Shown: positions 1-9,380 of the stretch, one piece after another | How positions within the stretch are numbered: the stretch's first letter is position 1 | Layout of the letters: every line of letters starts with the position of its first letter | Source: Pontibacter arcticus | GTDB taxonomy: Bacteria > Bacteroidota > Bacteroidia > Cytophagales > Hymenobacteraceae | DNA: 64,000 bases | NCBI RefSeq assembly: GCF_003284895.1 | Contig: NZ_QMDV01000006.1 | Location: 1 to 64,000 of the forward strand | Reading direction: 5' to 3' | Made by a program: the position numbers and the translations under genes | The notes under the pieces: model-generated | The model's input: the letters and a program-made list of their open reading frames with translations, nothing else | Database searches by the model: none | What the model was told of the DNA's origin: nothing

Positions 1-216
1 CTGACGCGCCTGGAACAGCAACAGCGCCTGGATTTGATGGAGATCATCGAAGACCGCCATGCCAAAGCCTCTACCATTATTGCCAGTCAGCTGCCCGTGG
101 CCAGCTGGTATGATGTGATTGGAGAAGAAACCATAGCCGACGCCATTCTCGACCGCCTGGTACACTCCTCCTACAGAATCGAGCTAAGAGGTGAAAGTCT
201 GAGAAAAAAGCAGTAA
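1..216 (+). CDS. istB: IstB-like ATP-binding helper of an IS21-family element, 3' part
   Basis: Frame 1 is open from the first base and ends at 216, giving about 71 residues of a C-terminus. The residues around RHAKASTIIASQLPV and the DAILDRLVH segment are typical of the end of IstB, the AAA+ ATPase that assists the IstA transposase of IS21 elements. The N-terminal Walker motifs and istA lie outside the window, so I cannot say whether the element is complete. The ATG at 34 is internal and is not the start. The right end of the IS follows directly at 259-298, which supports the call. Confidence 0.88.
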   Translation: MTRLEQQQRLDLMEIIEDRHAKASTIIASQLPVASWYDVIGEETIADAILDRLVHSSYRIELRGESLRKKQ

Positions 217-258
217 AATTGTCAGTCCATCGGACGCTAAAAACAAAACCTATCTCGT

Positions 259-298
259 GGGGGTCAGTATCACCGGATTGGGGGTCAGCATCACCGGA
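259..298 (+). repeat. IS21-type right-end direct repeats
   Basis: Two 19-bp near-identical copies, GGGGGTCAGTATCACCGGA at 259-277 and GGGGGTCAGCATCACCGGA at 280-298, lie just after istB. IS21-family ends carry multiple short repeats that bind the transposase, so this is read as the inner part of the right end. The exact terminus is not visible because the left end is missing; it is probably within the next few tens of bases. The rest of 299-541 has no gene that I can support. Confidence 0.7.
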
Positions 299-492
299 AT
301 ATCTATCTGCCGGACTGGGAAAGCCCGCCGGGACACGTGCCCCGAAGAGGGGTAACTTTGTTTCAGTGTCATAGCCAAGCAGAATAAAGCTTATCCTTTC
401 TGAGGGTGATAGTAAATCTCTATTCATGTTGCATAATTACTAATATTATTAGCTAGTACGCAACTTTAGGATTTTTATTCCGATAATTAAAA

Positions 493-519
493 TTAATTAC
501 TAAATATATTAGTAATTAA
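493..519. terminator. AT-rich palindrome after the retron operon
   Basis: An 11-bp perfect inverted repeat, TTAATTACTAA at 493-503 and its complement at 509-519 with a 5-base loop, sits 22 bases past the last stop codon of the minus-strand operon. On the minus strand it is followed by TTTTAATT. It may end transcription of that operon, but the stem has very little GC, so a protein-binding palindrome is also possible. Confidence 0.4.
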
Positions 520-541
520 AGGTGCTGAAACGTAGCTTTTA

Positions 542-2056
542 TCAAGCTATATCTTTATCAATATTAACTAACTTCCAGCTCCACTGTCCCTTTTTAGAAT
601 CGAAGGTTTTCATTGCGTGTCCTTTTATAATCATGCCGGAAGCAAGCTTATTTTTACTCACAACTGTAGGGTGAAGGAATGCATCTCCTACAAAGCCAAA
701 CTCCTTACCCTCTGATATTCTTACCTCTCCCTCCACTTTTTTGCAGAACTTCTTTTTTAGACTCTCATTAGTGCCTTTTGAGGCAGTGAGTACTTTGTGC
801 AGCCCGTCTTTGCTTCCACCCTGGAAACGTACTTTTAGGATGTCTCCAACATATACCTTGTCTAAAAGACGTTCATATTTAAAGAAGCCCTGCTTGTCCT
901 CGGAGGCTATGAAATTCAGCATCTTTTTATCTGAGTTGACGAAAGATACAAGCACGCTTTCTTCCTCAACATCACTATACAGTAAGCTGTTTGCAACATC
1001 AACATACCTCTTGTAGAAGTCGTAGTTCGACTTCTTTATCGTAGCTCGTTTGTACCACTCGGTATTCTGCCAGCCAGTAAGTACACTAGGAACAGACCAG
1101 CCTTTCGCAGTTCTCGCAGCCACGATCTTCTCTATCTCGGTTCTGGCTTCATTATGAAGCTCTTTATTAATAAAGATGGTAGCCATTTTCTGACGGAGAC
1201 TCACAAGCATTTCTTCGGGGCTATTGCATGTCAGAGCACGGCAGTAGCATGCTAGGACCTTCTCCTCATCGTCTTTGAAGGCTTCGCTTAATACATCCCA
1301 CACCCAAAAGTCATTCCTTTTCTTTTTAGCAAAGGGAAGAATAGCAGAAAGCAGGTTTTCTTCATCTCCTAAGGCTAGCAGTAATTTAGCCTTATAGTAA
1401 GCAGGGTAGACATAGTTTGGATAGCTCTCCACTACCTGATCCAGTTTGGGCATGAATACCTCTACCTTCTCTTTGTCAAAGATCACCTCTCCAAACATAG
1501 TATGCTTTGGTAAGAGTTGTTTGGAGTAGGCAATATACGCCTGTTCAGCAATTGCCATCATCTCTTTGCCATCAGGCATCTTCTCCTTCTGATAGTCTTC
1601 TTCTCTGAAGTTTTCCAGTCCCCACCAGTCAGCAAAAGCAATGTATCTGTCAGTATCCTTGTAGCCCTTATGGAATGCCTGGAATAGAGAAGAGTACCAT
1701 TTGGAAGGTTTTACCAGTGGAAGTGTACTTACTTTTGAAAACAGCGCATCCAAGCTACTCATATTTACATTTTGTTGCCCGGTTATTTGGCGGACAGCCT
1801 TAGCAATCACAATTGAGAGATTGTCATACAGCATTTCCTCGCTTTCTGGCAGCTCCAGTGTTTCCAGCTCCTCTAGTTTTGCCAGAAATTGGTCGAGGTT
1901 ATTGGCAGCCTTGTCCAGTTGACTATACAGTACCCAACTCAAGTTGCGCTTTGCCCATAGATTATCAGGCTCAGCCTCTAACTCAGCCTTAGCCATGGCA
2001 TGAGCTTCTTCTAATCTTCCGGTTTGGCGTAACTCTTTTATTTCTTTAGCAGGCAT
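542..2056 (-). CDS. TPR-like protein with C-terminal OB/cold-shock-like modules
   Basis: This 504-residue protein is the last gene of the five-gene retron operon and overlaps the 3' end of the helicase gene by 11 bases. Residues 1-320 are helical and start with a TPR-like pair (a segment with AHAMAKAELEAEPDNLWA). Residues about 345-504 are beta-rich; the last 70 (GEVRISEGKEFGFVGDAFL and a KKGQWSWKLVNI end) look like a cold-shock or S1-type OB fold, which binds single-stranded nucleic acid. I see no catalytic motif. Translational coupling to the helicase suggests that the two products act together, perhaps with this one as a scaffold or nucleic-acid sensor. The fold assignments rest on pattern only. 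Confidence 0.75.
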   Translation of the reverse strand: MPAKEIKELRQTGRLEEAHAMAKAELEAEPDNLWAKRNLSWVLYSQLDKAANNLDQFLAKLEELETLELPESEEMLYDNLSIVIAKAVRQITGQQNVNMSSLDALFSKVSTLPLVKPSKWYSSLFQAFHKGYKDTDRYIAFADWWGLENFREEDYQKEKMPDGKEMMAIAEQAYIAYSKQLLPKHTMFGEVIFDKEKVEVFMPKLDQVVESYPNYVYPAYYKAKLLLALGDEENLLSAILPFAKKKRNDFWVWDVLSEAFKDDEEKVLACYCRALTCNSPEEMLVSLRQKMATIFINKELHNEARTEIEKIVAARTAKGWSVPSVLTGWQNTEWYKRATIKKSNYDFYKRYVDVANSLLYSDVEEESVLVSFVNSDKKMLNFIASEDKQGFFKYERLLDKVYVGDILKVRFQGGSKDGLHKVLTASKGTNESLKKKFCKKVEGEVRISEGKEFGFVGDAFLHPTVVSKNKLASGMIIKGHAMKTFDSKKGQWSWKLVNIDKDIA

Positions 2057-4292
2057 GTTGCTCTTGTTTTAGTGATTGCAGTAGTGTGGTAATCTCCTGA
2101 AGCAGACGCTGGCTGTTGATGCGGTTCTGTAAGGGAACTACTCTGCCGAAAAAGCCGGCGGCATTGTACTCAAAATCAAGCACTGCCTTTTCTGTTTGGC
2201 GTTTAAAAGTATAGCGCTCCTTGTATTGCAGATGCTCTATCTGTTCTACTTGAACAGAGGTTGGCTTCAAAAGCGATTCGATGTCCTCAAATAGGATGCG
2301 TACAAATGGGTACGTTTCTTCCAGTTCAAATTCAAATTCAAGACGCTTTAGAATTGTCTCGGAACTATTTCGTTTTACAGTGATAGGGGGAAGGACTTTC
2401 AGTATACCTTCTACCTCACTATAAAAAGACTCATCGTTGGTATAGGCAGGCAGTTTTTGATACTTTCCGTTGAAGAGGAGTTGTTGGTTCACCCATGTTT
2501 TTAAACCGCAGGTTTTGCCTTCTCTTTCACATAAGTAGAAGACTTCCAGATTTTTCCTTTGCCACCCTGTCAGCTTAATGAAGTATTTAGCAAGAATATG
2601 ATCCACTTTCAGGAAGTGGTCCTGAACCTGCAACGGCTGATCGGTAAGATTAAACTGCTGGAGTTTAGCCAACATACTTCCATCAAGAACAATCTCTTCT
2701 TCTGCTGCTACCGGGGTATTCGTTAACTCCTGCAATGCAGAAACAGCTGGTAATCCCATGATAGCCATGGTCGAGTATGAACTAAACTTAGGTGGGTTAA
2801 CAGCGAACAGCTTCCTGGAAGCGCGGGTAATAGCAGTATAAGCCCAGCGGTAAAACTGCTCATTAGACTTGCCTGCCCTGATCTGAGGATCTCTATAGCA
2901 ATTAAAGTTCTCTCTATTATCGTGGTCCCATACAGTAAATACGTAATCCCATTCACCGCCCTGTGCTTTGTGGCAGGTAACGGCATAACCATACTTTACT
3001 TTAAGGCAGTTGAAGTATTCATCGTTTAAAATAGCTTCTTTAAATTCGTCGGTTTTGGGCTTTAAGCCAGCATTCCGGTTCTTGAAGTCAACGTACAGTG
3101 CCTGTGTTTCCTCTGGCGTAAGGTAGTTATCTCCGTACAGGAAATTTTCCAGCACCATGCCCGAAACATTTTTATTAGAGCTTTCCGCGTCAGGAAAAAT
3201 CAGTTCGACGTGCCGCCAGGCGAGCGTAACAGTTATGGTACCCTTGGGGCTTTTGTGGTACTTTGTGTTTTTGTTGCTAGGGTAGAAGGTGAGGTCACGG
3301 CTAACAGGAGTTGGACTAACCTGGTTTACGACTGCGAATTCCCCGTTAAACACGCTTTTACGATAGTTATTCGCACCCAGTATTACAATATCACCCTGCT
3401 GTATGGGTAAGTCTTCGCTGCCAAACCGGTGTTTCCTAATCTGCTGGTTCAGTTTTAAGCAAGTCTTGTTTTTGCTGACAATAATAATTTTTGGATTACC
3501 TGTGCTGAAGTAGGTTCTCAGGAACGTCTCATAGGTAGGGTTAAGGATGTCTGATCCGTTTTCCTGCAGGTTAAAATCATTGAAGAATTGAGAAGAGATG
3601 CTTTGGCGGATTTTGGTTGCCGCTCTCAGGATACCACTATCGCCACCCTGTCGCTTTACCTCCTTCATTTCAGCACCATCAATGCTTACCCTGAATTTAT
3701 CTTTCAGATAGACATCGTCAAATGCCTTTGAGCTATTGTCGCCAACAGGAGGCAGCTGGCAGGGATCGCCTACAAAAATAACCTTTGCACCGATAGTTCT
3801 AGAGGCCACACCTGTGTAGGTCATTAGGTCAGACAACAGGTGATCTGTGCCAAAACGGAAGAATTCTCCTTCACTCTTGGCGTCTGACACCATGGAGGCC
3901 TCATCTACAATGAAGACCTTATTAGCAACATCTGTGTTGTTTCTGATTTTAAAGAAGTAGCGGAATGACTGTCCACCGTCTTCATCCTTCACTTGTACCT
4001 CTTCCAGTTCATCGTAGCTGTAAATGCTTTTGTGTATGGTAAAGGCTTCCTGGCCAGTTTTCTCCCGGATAACTTTTGCTGCTCTACCTGTTGGTGCCAT
4101 TAAGGCGAAGTTTTTCTTCTCTGCGCCGAGGTACTCCACCAAACCTTTTAGAATGGTTGTTTTTCCACTGCCGGCATAGCCCTTCAGCATGAATACTTGG
4201 GTGTCGCTATCAAGAAAATCTTTGATTTTCTCTAAGGCTGTTCTCTGGTCGTTGCTAAGTGTAAGGTGCTGGAAGTGGTGGAAAATGCTCAT
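2046..4292 (-). CDS. RecD-like superfamily 1 DNA helicase
   Basis: 748 residues. Helicase motifs are clear: Walker A GYAGSGKTT near residues 38-46, Walker B VFIVDEASMVSD, motif III FVGDPCQLPPVGD, motif V GYAVTCHKAQGGEWDYVF and motif VI YTAITRASRKLF. This order is that of RecD/RecD2 helicases, which move 5' to 3' on DNA using ATP. About 230 residues after motif VI are not part of the core and have no family I recognise. It is the fourth gene of the minus-strand operon, 62 bases after the HEPN-like gene, and overlaps the TPR/OB gene. A role in unwinding or processing the retron's DNA or invading phage DNA is inference. Confidence 0.88.
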   Translation of the reverse strand: MSIFHHFQHLTLSNDQRTALEKIKDFLDSDTQVFMLKGYAGSGKTTILKGLVEYLGAEKKNFALMAPTGRAAKVIREKTGQEAFTIHKSIYSYDELEEVQVKDEDGGQSFRYFFKIRNNTDVANKVFIVDEASMVSDAKSEGEFFRFGTDHLLSDLMTYTGVASRTIGAKVIFVGDPCQLPPVGDNSSKAFDDVYLKDKFRVSIDGAEMKEVKRQGGDSGILRAATKIRQSISSQFFNDFNLQENGSDILNPTYETFLRTYFSTGNPKIIIVSKNKTCLKLNQQIRKHRFGSEDLPIQQGDIVILGANNYRKSVFNGEFAVVNQVSPTPVSRDLTFYPSNKNTKYHKSPKGTITVTLAWRHVELIFPDAESSNKNVSGMVLENFLYGDNYLTPEETQALYVDFKNRNAGLKPKTDEFKEAILNDEYFNCLKVKYGYAVTCHKAQGGEWDYVFTVWDHDNRENFNCYRDPQIRAGKSNEQFYRWAYTAITRASRKLFAVNPPKFSSYSTMAIMGLPAVSALQELTNTPVAAEEEIVLDGSMLAKLQQFNLTDQPLQVQDHFLKVDHILAKYFIKLTGWQRKNLEVFYLCEREGKTCGLKTWVNQQLLFNGKYQKLPAYTNDESFYSEVEGILKVLPPITVKRNSSETILKRLEFEFELEETYPFVRILFEDIESLLKPTSVQVEQIEHLQYKERYTFKRQTEKAVLDFEYNAAGFFGRVVPLQNRINSQRLLQEITTLLQSLKQEQHAC

Positions 4293-4354
4293 ATTCTATT
4301 AATTACAAAACAAAAGTGCGGAGCAAGTGTGCTGTGGAGGTGCATACTTGTTAG

Positions 4355-5179
4355 CTAGATAACTTGAGCATTCTTGCTTAGCTTTTGATCAATTAGAAGT
4401 GCAACTACTTTATCCTTCAGTACTCTCAAAGCATCATATATGGAATCGTAATCTTGTAAGCGTTTATTTATAATAAATTTACCCTTGTTATATAATTCAG
4501 TTTGTGCTGGGGATAAGGATGAAAAATTTACATAGCCAGATAATTTATTCATTTCGAAATCACATAATATTTGATCTTCATTATCTATTTGTAACGAATT
4601 TCTATGACTCATCTCGTTCCGTAGGTTGTTAATAAAGATAAGCGTGCTTTTAGTTTTACTATCTATTTTACTAAGCTTGGCAAAGGCATTCAATTTGGTG
4701 TAATATGCAATATGACTTAAGTGCTCAGGAGGCTCAGGTTTAGCCTTATTAATGCTAATTAATTTAGTGATTTGGCTTATATCGCCATCTACTTTCATGT
4801 AAAAAAAATAATTTATCAATTCTTCAGCTTGTAAATGTGCGTAGCGACAGAACTCATCAAAATTAATGTGGTTATTGATTTTACCTAATCTGTACTTAAG
4901 CATTTCTAAGCAGTCACGGTATAACTGGTTCCTTATTATATCGTCCTCTACTGCTGAATAGTCTATGATTGGTACAACGTCTAATAGTAAATATTTATGA
5001 ATACTTTCAATGTTCGTGCTTAAAGCCGCAATAACCTCTTTTTCTATGTTGTTATTGGGAGTAGCGTTTCCTATTAAAGTTTCTATCAGTTTACCTTTAA
5101 ACCATTCATTCCCTGGTTGAGAAGAAATCTCCTGTACAAATTCAATAAGTTGAAGTAGCTGATCTTTATTGGTAGCCAT
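4355..5179 (-). CDS. HEPN-like helical protein, putative RNase or toxin component
   Basis: 274 residues, AT-rich, almost all helical. The segment LIFINNLRNEMSHRNSL contains R187-N188-x3-H192, which fits the R-x4-6-H motif of HEPN ribonucleases; the preceding helices and the position of this motif late in the chain also fit that fold. It starts 14 bases downstream of the GHKL ATPase gene and lies 62 bases before the helicase gene, so it belongs to the same operon. In many defense systems a HEPN protein is the toxic effector. It could also be a non-catalytic HEPN relative; only the motif supports the call. Confidence 0.55.
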   Translation of the reverse strand: MATNKDQLLQLIEFVQEISSQPGNEWFKGKLIETLIGNATPNNNIEKEVIAALSTNIESIHKYLLLDVVPIIDYSAVEDDIIRNQLYRDCLEMLKYRLGKINNHINFDEFCRYAHLQAEELINYFFYMKVDGDISQITKLISINKAKPEPPEHLSHIAYYTKLNAFAKLSKIDSKTKSTLIFINNLRNEMSHRNSLQIDNEDQILCDFEMNKLSGYVNFSSLSPAQTELYNKGKFIINKRLQDYDSIYDALRVLKDKVVALLIDQKLSKNAQVI

Positions 5180-5193
5180 AAGTCATTTACTCT

Positions 5194-7767
5194 TTACACC
5201 GGTAACTTATTTACTTTAGTCCTTTTAAGGAACCTGCCAAAAGAGTAAATATTTTGTTCTTTTTCATCATCATACCAAAGCTCGGTGTTTGCTTTTTCTA
5301 ATGCTTGAACCTCCTCCGGATAGAAAATGATAATCTGACCTCCGTCCGCTGGTCGAATAACTAAATTAATTTCCTTTCCACTCTTCATTATACCGCTCAC
5401 TGTTGTAAGGCTATCTTGGCTCCAGTTAGTACAGTCATAATCTTGAAGTGACTGCAAGTGATTTTGTACGTTTGTAACTGCTCTCTTTATGATCGCCATC
5501 ACCTTTTTAAACCGCTCTATATCTGCAGCGGATATATGCTGTAAAGCTTCTAAAATTGGTTTATTATTTGCATTTTCCTGTTTGGCCCTTTCTAAGTCCT
5601 CTGCAGAGGTAATTCCCAAACTAATTAATAAGTGGTCTGGATTTAGTGGCGAGGACTCTTTCTTAATCTTTGGGGATATCATCTTCTCAAGCTCCTCAAA
5701 ATTAGAAACCCCATATTTCTCCAGTAAACTAGTTGCTTTCATGCTAAGCTCCATCGACATAGCGATATCCTTCTCGTCACATAATCTGTGTTCTTTATTC
5801 TGATAGAGGTCTTCGAACAGATCGCTGGCTTGAGTAGGATTCTCAACAAACCACGTGAACAGCCTTCTAAAGGCATCCTTAGTCTCGGAAGAAAGAAATG
5901 TCCCTTTTACTTTATCTGCATTGAATTTTGCAACCTTTTCTCTTATCTGTTGTGCAATGAATTTAGCTCCAATTAGCTTCTCTCTATCGATTGCAATAGC
6001 GCCTTGAATTAATAAGCTCTCTTCTAATAGGAAGGCTCTGCAATTATACCCTAATGCAAGTAAAATATCTTTCAACTCCGGATCAATATCTCCTTCATCG
6101 AGGAAGACGGCGTTTTTAGTACATAGATCCCCGTTTTGGTTAGGATATATTTTGAGTTTATTCTGGTTAACGAGATTAATGATGCTCTCCTCCCGATTAA
6201 TTAGAGTATAGAATCTGTCAAGCCAATATTGTAGCTTATCTTCTGTGAGACCAAGAGTTTTTTGAACACTGTTGATATGGCCGCAAGCAGAAAACCAGTT
6301 AACAAGATTTTTTATACTAAGGTCGTATTTCTCTTCCCACCAGTTTATCTTGTGCCAATGATGAATGTTCTCTTTTAAAGGTAAAATAAAATACTGATTA
6401 ACATTGCAAAGATCATAGATAGCCTCTCTTACTTCTGCATCTTTATGGTATGGGAAATCTACATAAGCTTTATCTTTGATAATCGGGGTTCTCTCAACGA
6501 GTCCGTTTCTTTCTATCTCAACAATATTAGCATTGAGCAAGGCATTATGAGCCGGCTTCAGGATTTCAGTATCATACCATTTTTTCGATAACCATTCATA
6601 ATCTTTAGGTTGCTGAAAGTCTGCTAATACAAAAGTGTCCTGAAATTGGTAATTGCTTTGGTCAATGAAATTTAAGAGTTTAAGAAAGAGGATATTACAC
6701 TCTTTAAGTAGTTCCTTGTTTTCGTGTATTTCAGGGGTGTCGGCATCTTTCAAAATGATACCATTTCTTCTCTCCTGATAAATATTAAAGCTAGAGCTGT
6801 TAAGAATTCCTGGAGTGTTGAACTCTTCTGTTCCAATAAACGGGTAATTACAAAATAGCTTAGGGCATTCTTCAGCTGGGGCGATAAATTGTATCTTATT
6901 ACCGTCTTTGGCAACCTCAAACGCAATGGTAGCATCTTTCTCATTGCTCTCAATGGTAAGGATTTGCTTCTGTGTATCGCTATCAGAAACACGAATCTGA
7001 TGAAGGTATATGCCTTCATCTAGTTCTATAGCTCCTGCATAGCTAAAGATTAAATCTTCATTGATAGAAACTTTGGCTATTGTTCTAACAAAAGCCATGG
7101 TGTAAGGCAAACATACTCGGAGGTCATTGATACCTACTTCGGCTACTGCAGTACCACTATCATCTAAGTGATAGGTAAATTCAGTGTTAGTTTTATTCGG
7201 GTTATAATCAGTAACATCAGGAAGTGTGTCCAATGTTAGTAAAACATTCATGGCTGCTTTTACACCGTCATAGAGTTCCTGTTCACTGTTGCCAGAACGG
7301 TCTAACAATAATTCGAACTCTTTATGACCACTTGAACCTGCTTTAACGGTACTCTTCAATGTTACCCTTTCGGAAAGTAGGTGGGTCGTAATAAAACCTG
7401 TTCCGAACTTCCCAATGGTTCTTGTCTTTTCATGCACACTGATCTTCCTAGGCTTTGATGATTGTTGATTGACTAAGTAAGTAATGTTGTCAACCATAAA
7501 TGGGTTACCATTGTGCCTAAATGATAGGGTGGAGGCTTCTTTGTTAATTTCTATTTCAACAACTGTATCCCTCTCGCTATTGGTTGTGTCCATAGCGTTT
7601 TGAAGCAGTTCCCATACCCAGCGTCTCTGATAGTCAGAATCAGAACTCCCATTTCTAATGTTTTGCATTAGAGTATAGATTTTTTCAGAAATAGCCTTTA
7701 TAGCTATTGCCTCTTGGTTCTGCAGAACTAGGTCTTTGATAGTCGGCTGAGTAAAATCTGTGGACAT
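5194..7767 (-). CDS. GHKL (HSP90/sacsin-like) ATPase, large defense-type protein
   Basis: The frame is open from an ATG at 7803, but that start overlaps the reverse transcriptase gene by 29 bases. I prefer the ATG at 7767 (MSTDFTQPTI), just after the upstream stop, giving 857 residues. Bergerat-fold ATP motifs are clear: RRWVWELLQNAMD, a FRHNGNPF box in place of DxGxG, and GKFGTGF, all in the first 140 residues (counted from 7803). This N-terminus resembles sacsin/MORC/HSP90-type ATPases. The remaining 700 residues have no recognised enzyme motif and end in a charged helical part. It is the second gene of the retron operon. Possible roles are ATP-dependent clamp or conformational switch for the other subunits; this is inference. 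Confidence 0.8.
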   Translation of the reverse strand: MSTDFTQPTIKDLVLQNQEAIAIKAISEKIYTLMQNIRNGSSDSDYQRRWVWELLQNAMDTTNSERDTVVEIEINKEASTLSFRHNGNPFMVDNITYLVNQQSSKPRKISVHEKTRTIGKFGTGFITTHLLSERVTLKSTVKAGSSGHKEFELLLDRSGNSEQELYDGVKAAMNVLLTLDTLPDVTDYNPNKTNTEFTYHLDDSGTAVAEVGINDLRVCLPYTMAFVRTIAKVSINEDLIFSYAGAIELDEGIYLHQIRVSDSDTQKQILTIESNEKDATIAFEVAKDGNKIQFIAPAEECPKLFCNYPFIGTEEFNTPGILNSSSFNIYQERRNGIILKDADTPEIHENKELLKECNILFLKLLNFIDQSNYQFQDTFVLADFQQPKDYEWLSKKWYDTEILKPAHNALLNANIVEIERNGLVERTPIIKDKAYVDFPYHKDAEVREAIYDLCNVNQYFILPLKENIHHWHKINWWEEKYDLSIKNLVNWFSACGHINSVQKTLGLTEDKLQYWLDRFYTLINREESIINLVNQNKLKIYPNQNGDLCTKNAVFLDEGDIDPELKDILLALGYNCRAFLLEESLLIQGAIAIDREKLIGAKFIAQQIREKVAKFNADKVKGTFLSSETKDAFRRLFTWFVENPTQASDLFEDLYQNKEHRLCDEKDIAMSMELSMKATSLLEKYGVSNFEELEKMISPKIKKESSPLNPDHLLISLGITSAEDLERAKQENANNKPILEALQHISAADIERFKKVMAIIKRAVTNVQNHLQSLQDYDCTNWSQDSLTTVSGIMKSGKEINLVIRPADGGQIIIFYPEEVQALEKANTELWYDDEKEQNIYSFGRFLKRTKVNKLPV

Positions 7768-7774
7768 AAGTCGT

Positions 7775-9052
7775 TTATCTTTTGTAAAAATCCATTGCTT
7801 CATCTAATCCTTTATGAATTAGAATACTTAGTACCTTATTTAAATGAGCAGGCCTGTCCTCTTGATTTAAATTCTCTTTAGAAAGCTGCTCAAATCGATA
7901 TGCCAGCTTTTGGTACATATGATTATCCGCACCTCTTACCATCTTAAGGTATTTAAGTTTGCCCAGAATGACATTGGCCATGTCAGGCCTTCCCTTCTTG
8001 GTATGACCTTTATCTGCACTATATTGCTGTAAAAAGTAAGTATAAGCTCTTTCATACCCATACTGTTCCCAGTAATAAAGCCACATGCGCAGCTGTTTTA
8101 CAAACCGCTTGGGTACATTCACATCCTCATTAACCACTATGCCTGTTACTTCCTGGCGATACCCCTGCTTTTGCAGGCGGGTCTTACTAGGCTTTATATG
8201 AAAATTTTGGGCCGCTATAATCCGGTGTAGCTCATGCAAGAATATACTTCCTTCTTGGTACACATTGTGATGCGAACTAAAGGTGATGTCATCAGCATAA
8301 CGGCTGTACTTTAAGTTGAAGCGTTTGGCAACAGCGGTCAAGTAGAAATCCAATTGCTGGCAAATTATGTTAGTTAAGGTAGGAGAGGTGGGAGCGCCCT
8401 GTGGAAGTACATTTCTTTTCTCTTTTTGCCATGATCCATCTGGTTTGATGCGTTCAACCTCCATCTCGTGGCAGCATAAGGAAGCTATTATGTTGGCAAT
8501 TTCAAGCCTACCGGTTTTGTCATTAAGATTGAAAGGAGGGAATTTTAACCTGCCCCATATTCTTGCCTGATCAATACTAGGGAAAAAGTCCTTTAAATCG
8601 ATATTGTAAACATAAATGCTTCTTACATGGAGCAGAGCGTTATCTACAATAGACTTAGAGGGTATAAAGCCTGTCGCTGCTTTATGTTGGTGCTGTTCAT
8701 AAACAATTTGCAGGATTAGGTTCAGGCATTTTTGAATAGCCTTCAATCCCTTTGTCGGAGCGTGGATAACTCTTGTAGCACCAGATTTTTTTTTGATTGT
8801 AAAAGCAGCGTAACGTTCTATGTTTATTCTGGGATTGCTATAGTAATTAACCTGCTTCAGCGTGAAAGGAATAGCTTTGTCACCATAGATGATGATTTTT
8901 GTGTAATTTAAAAGTTCAAGAAAATCTTCCTTGGATTTTAAGTTGCTAAATGCTGTAAGGATGTGCTGGCTTTTTTCCTCTGCTAATTTCATCTGATTGG
9001 CTAAAATGCCCCTGAATGCCTGCTCGTATTTTCTTTGTTTATGATTTAACAA
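7775..9052 (-). CDS. ret: Retron-type reverse transcriptase
   Basis: 425 residues. All the hallmarks of a retron reverse transcriptase can be read: NALLH (NAxxH motif, residues 138-142), the catalytic NIDLKDFFPSI (D152), PQGAPTSP (217-224), the YADD active site (252-255) and VTG (302-304) in the Y region. NAxxH together with VTG separates retron enzymes from group II intron and DGR enzymes. Retron RTs copy part of a structured upstream RNA into msDNA that stays tethered to the RNA. Here the gene opens a five-gene operon and has a 361-base structured leader upstream. The downstream partners are not those of any retron type I can name. Confidence 0.93.
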   Translation of the reverse strand: MLNHKQRKYEQAFRGILANQMKLAEEKSQHILTAFSNLKSKEDFLELLNYTKIIIYGDKAIPFTLKQVNYYSNPRINIERYAAFTIKKKSGATRVIHAPTKGLKAIQKCLNLILQIVYEQHQHKAATGFIPSKSIVDNALLHVRSIYVYNIDLKDFFPSIDQARIWGRLKFPPFNLNDKTGRLEIANIIASLCCHEMEVERIKPDGSWQKEKRNVLPQGAPTSPTLTNIICQQLDFYLTAVAKRFNLKYSRYADDITFSSHHNVYQEGSIFLHELHRIIAAQNFHIKPSKTRLQKQGYRQEVTGIVVNEDVNVPKRFVKQLRMWLYYWEQYGYERAYTYFLQQYSADKGHTKKGRPDMANVILGKLKYLKMVRGADNHMYQKLAYRFEQLSKENLNQEDRPAHLNKVLSILIHKGLDEAMDFYKR

Positions 9053-9059
9053 TCTACTT

Positions 9060-9303
9060 AAAACAGCTTATAAATCCTATATAATAAATATAAAATATAA
9101 GTCATGATAAGTGGACTCAAAAAGCTAGTAAATGTCAATGCAGACTGATACAATGACGATTCTAACTTTCACCCCATATTGCTACAGGGTACCAGCCGAT
9201 TTTCACGTAGGATTGCTCCTACGCGACAGCTGGCATAAATCAAAATCTTAGAGCAGGCATTCAAAGAACATGTTGTAAAGTAACAATGAAACTGTGCAGT
9301 ACA
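9060..9303 (-). ncRNA. Candidate retron msr-msd RNA upstream of the RT
   Basis: The strand is that of the RT gene. The leader holds a long hairpin: CCAGC at 9192-9196 pairs with GCTGG at 9229-9233, and inside it CGTAGGA at 9207-9213 pairs perfectly with TCCTACG at 9218-9224 around a 4-base loop. A second weaker hairpin pairs ACCC with GGGT at about 9171-9191. Retron RNAs sit just 5' of the RT and consist of msr hairpins and a long msd stem flanked by paired a1/a2 ends. I could not find a convincing a1/a2 pairing by eye, so the limits given are only the likely transcript between promoter and RT start. Confidence 0.45.
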
Positions 9304-9311
9304 ACTGCACA
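9293..9311. promoter_or_regulatory. Operator 1 for the WYL regulator (predicted)
   Basis: A palindrome with 7-bp arms GTGCAGT and ACTGCAC around a 3-base centre (ACA), extended by one base pair on each side (T/A). The same arms recur at 9381-9398, 88 bases centre to centre. This copy overlaps the predicted start of the retron operon transcript. WYL proteins such as BrxR and CapW bind palindromes near the defense genes they control, so the two sites are the natural operators of the gene at 9414. Confidence 0.65.
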
Positions 9312-9317
9312 AATGTA
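9310..9317 (-). promoter_or_regulatory. Putative -7 box for the retron operon
   Basis: On the minus strand the octamer reads TACATTTG, a full match to the Bacteroidetes TAnnTTTG -7 element. A TTTG -33 element is not evident at the right distance. Transcription from here would start inside the operator at 9293-9311, which suggests control by repression. Confidence 0.45.
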
Positions 9318-9380
9318 ATGTCTTATTTTTATTTTGCAGATGGTTTGTAAAACATTTACATCACAAAGAGAACAGGTACC

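Noticed and set aside
77..427. Minus-strand 116-codon frame
   Set aside because: It overlaps the istB end and IS terminus and has no protein-like pattern.
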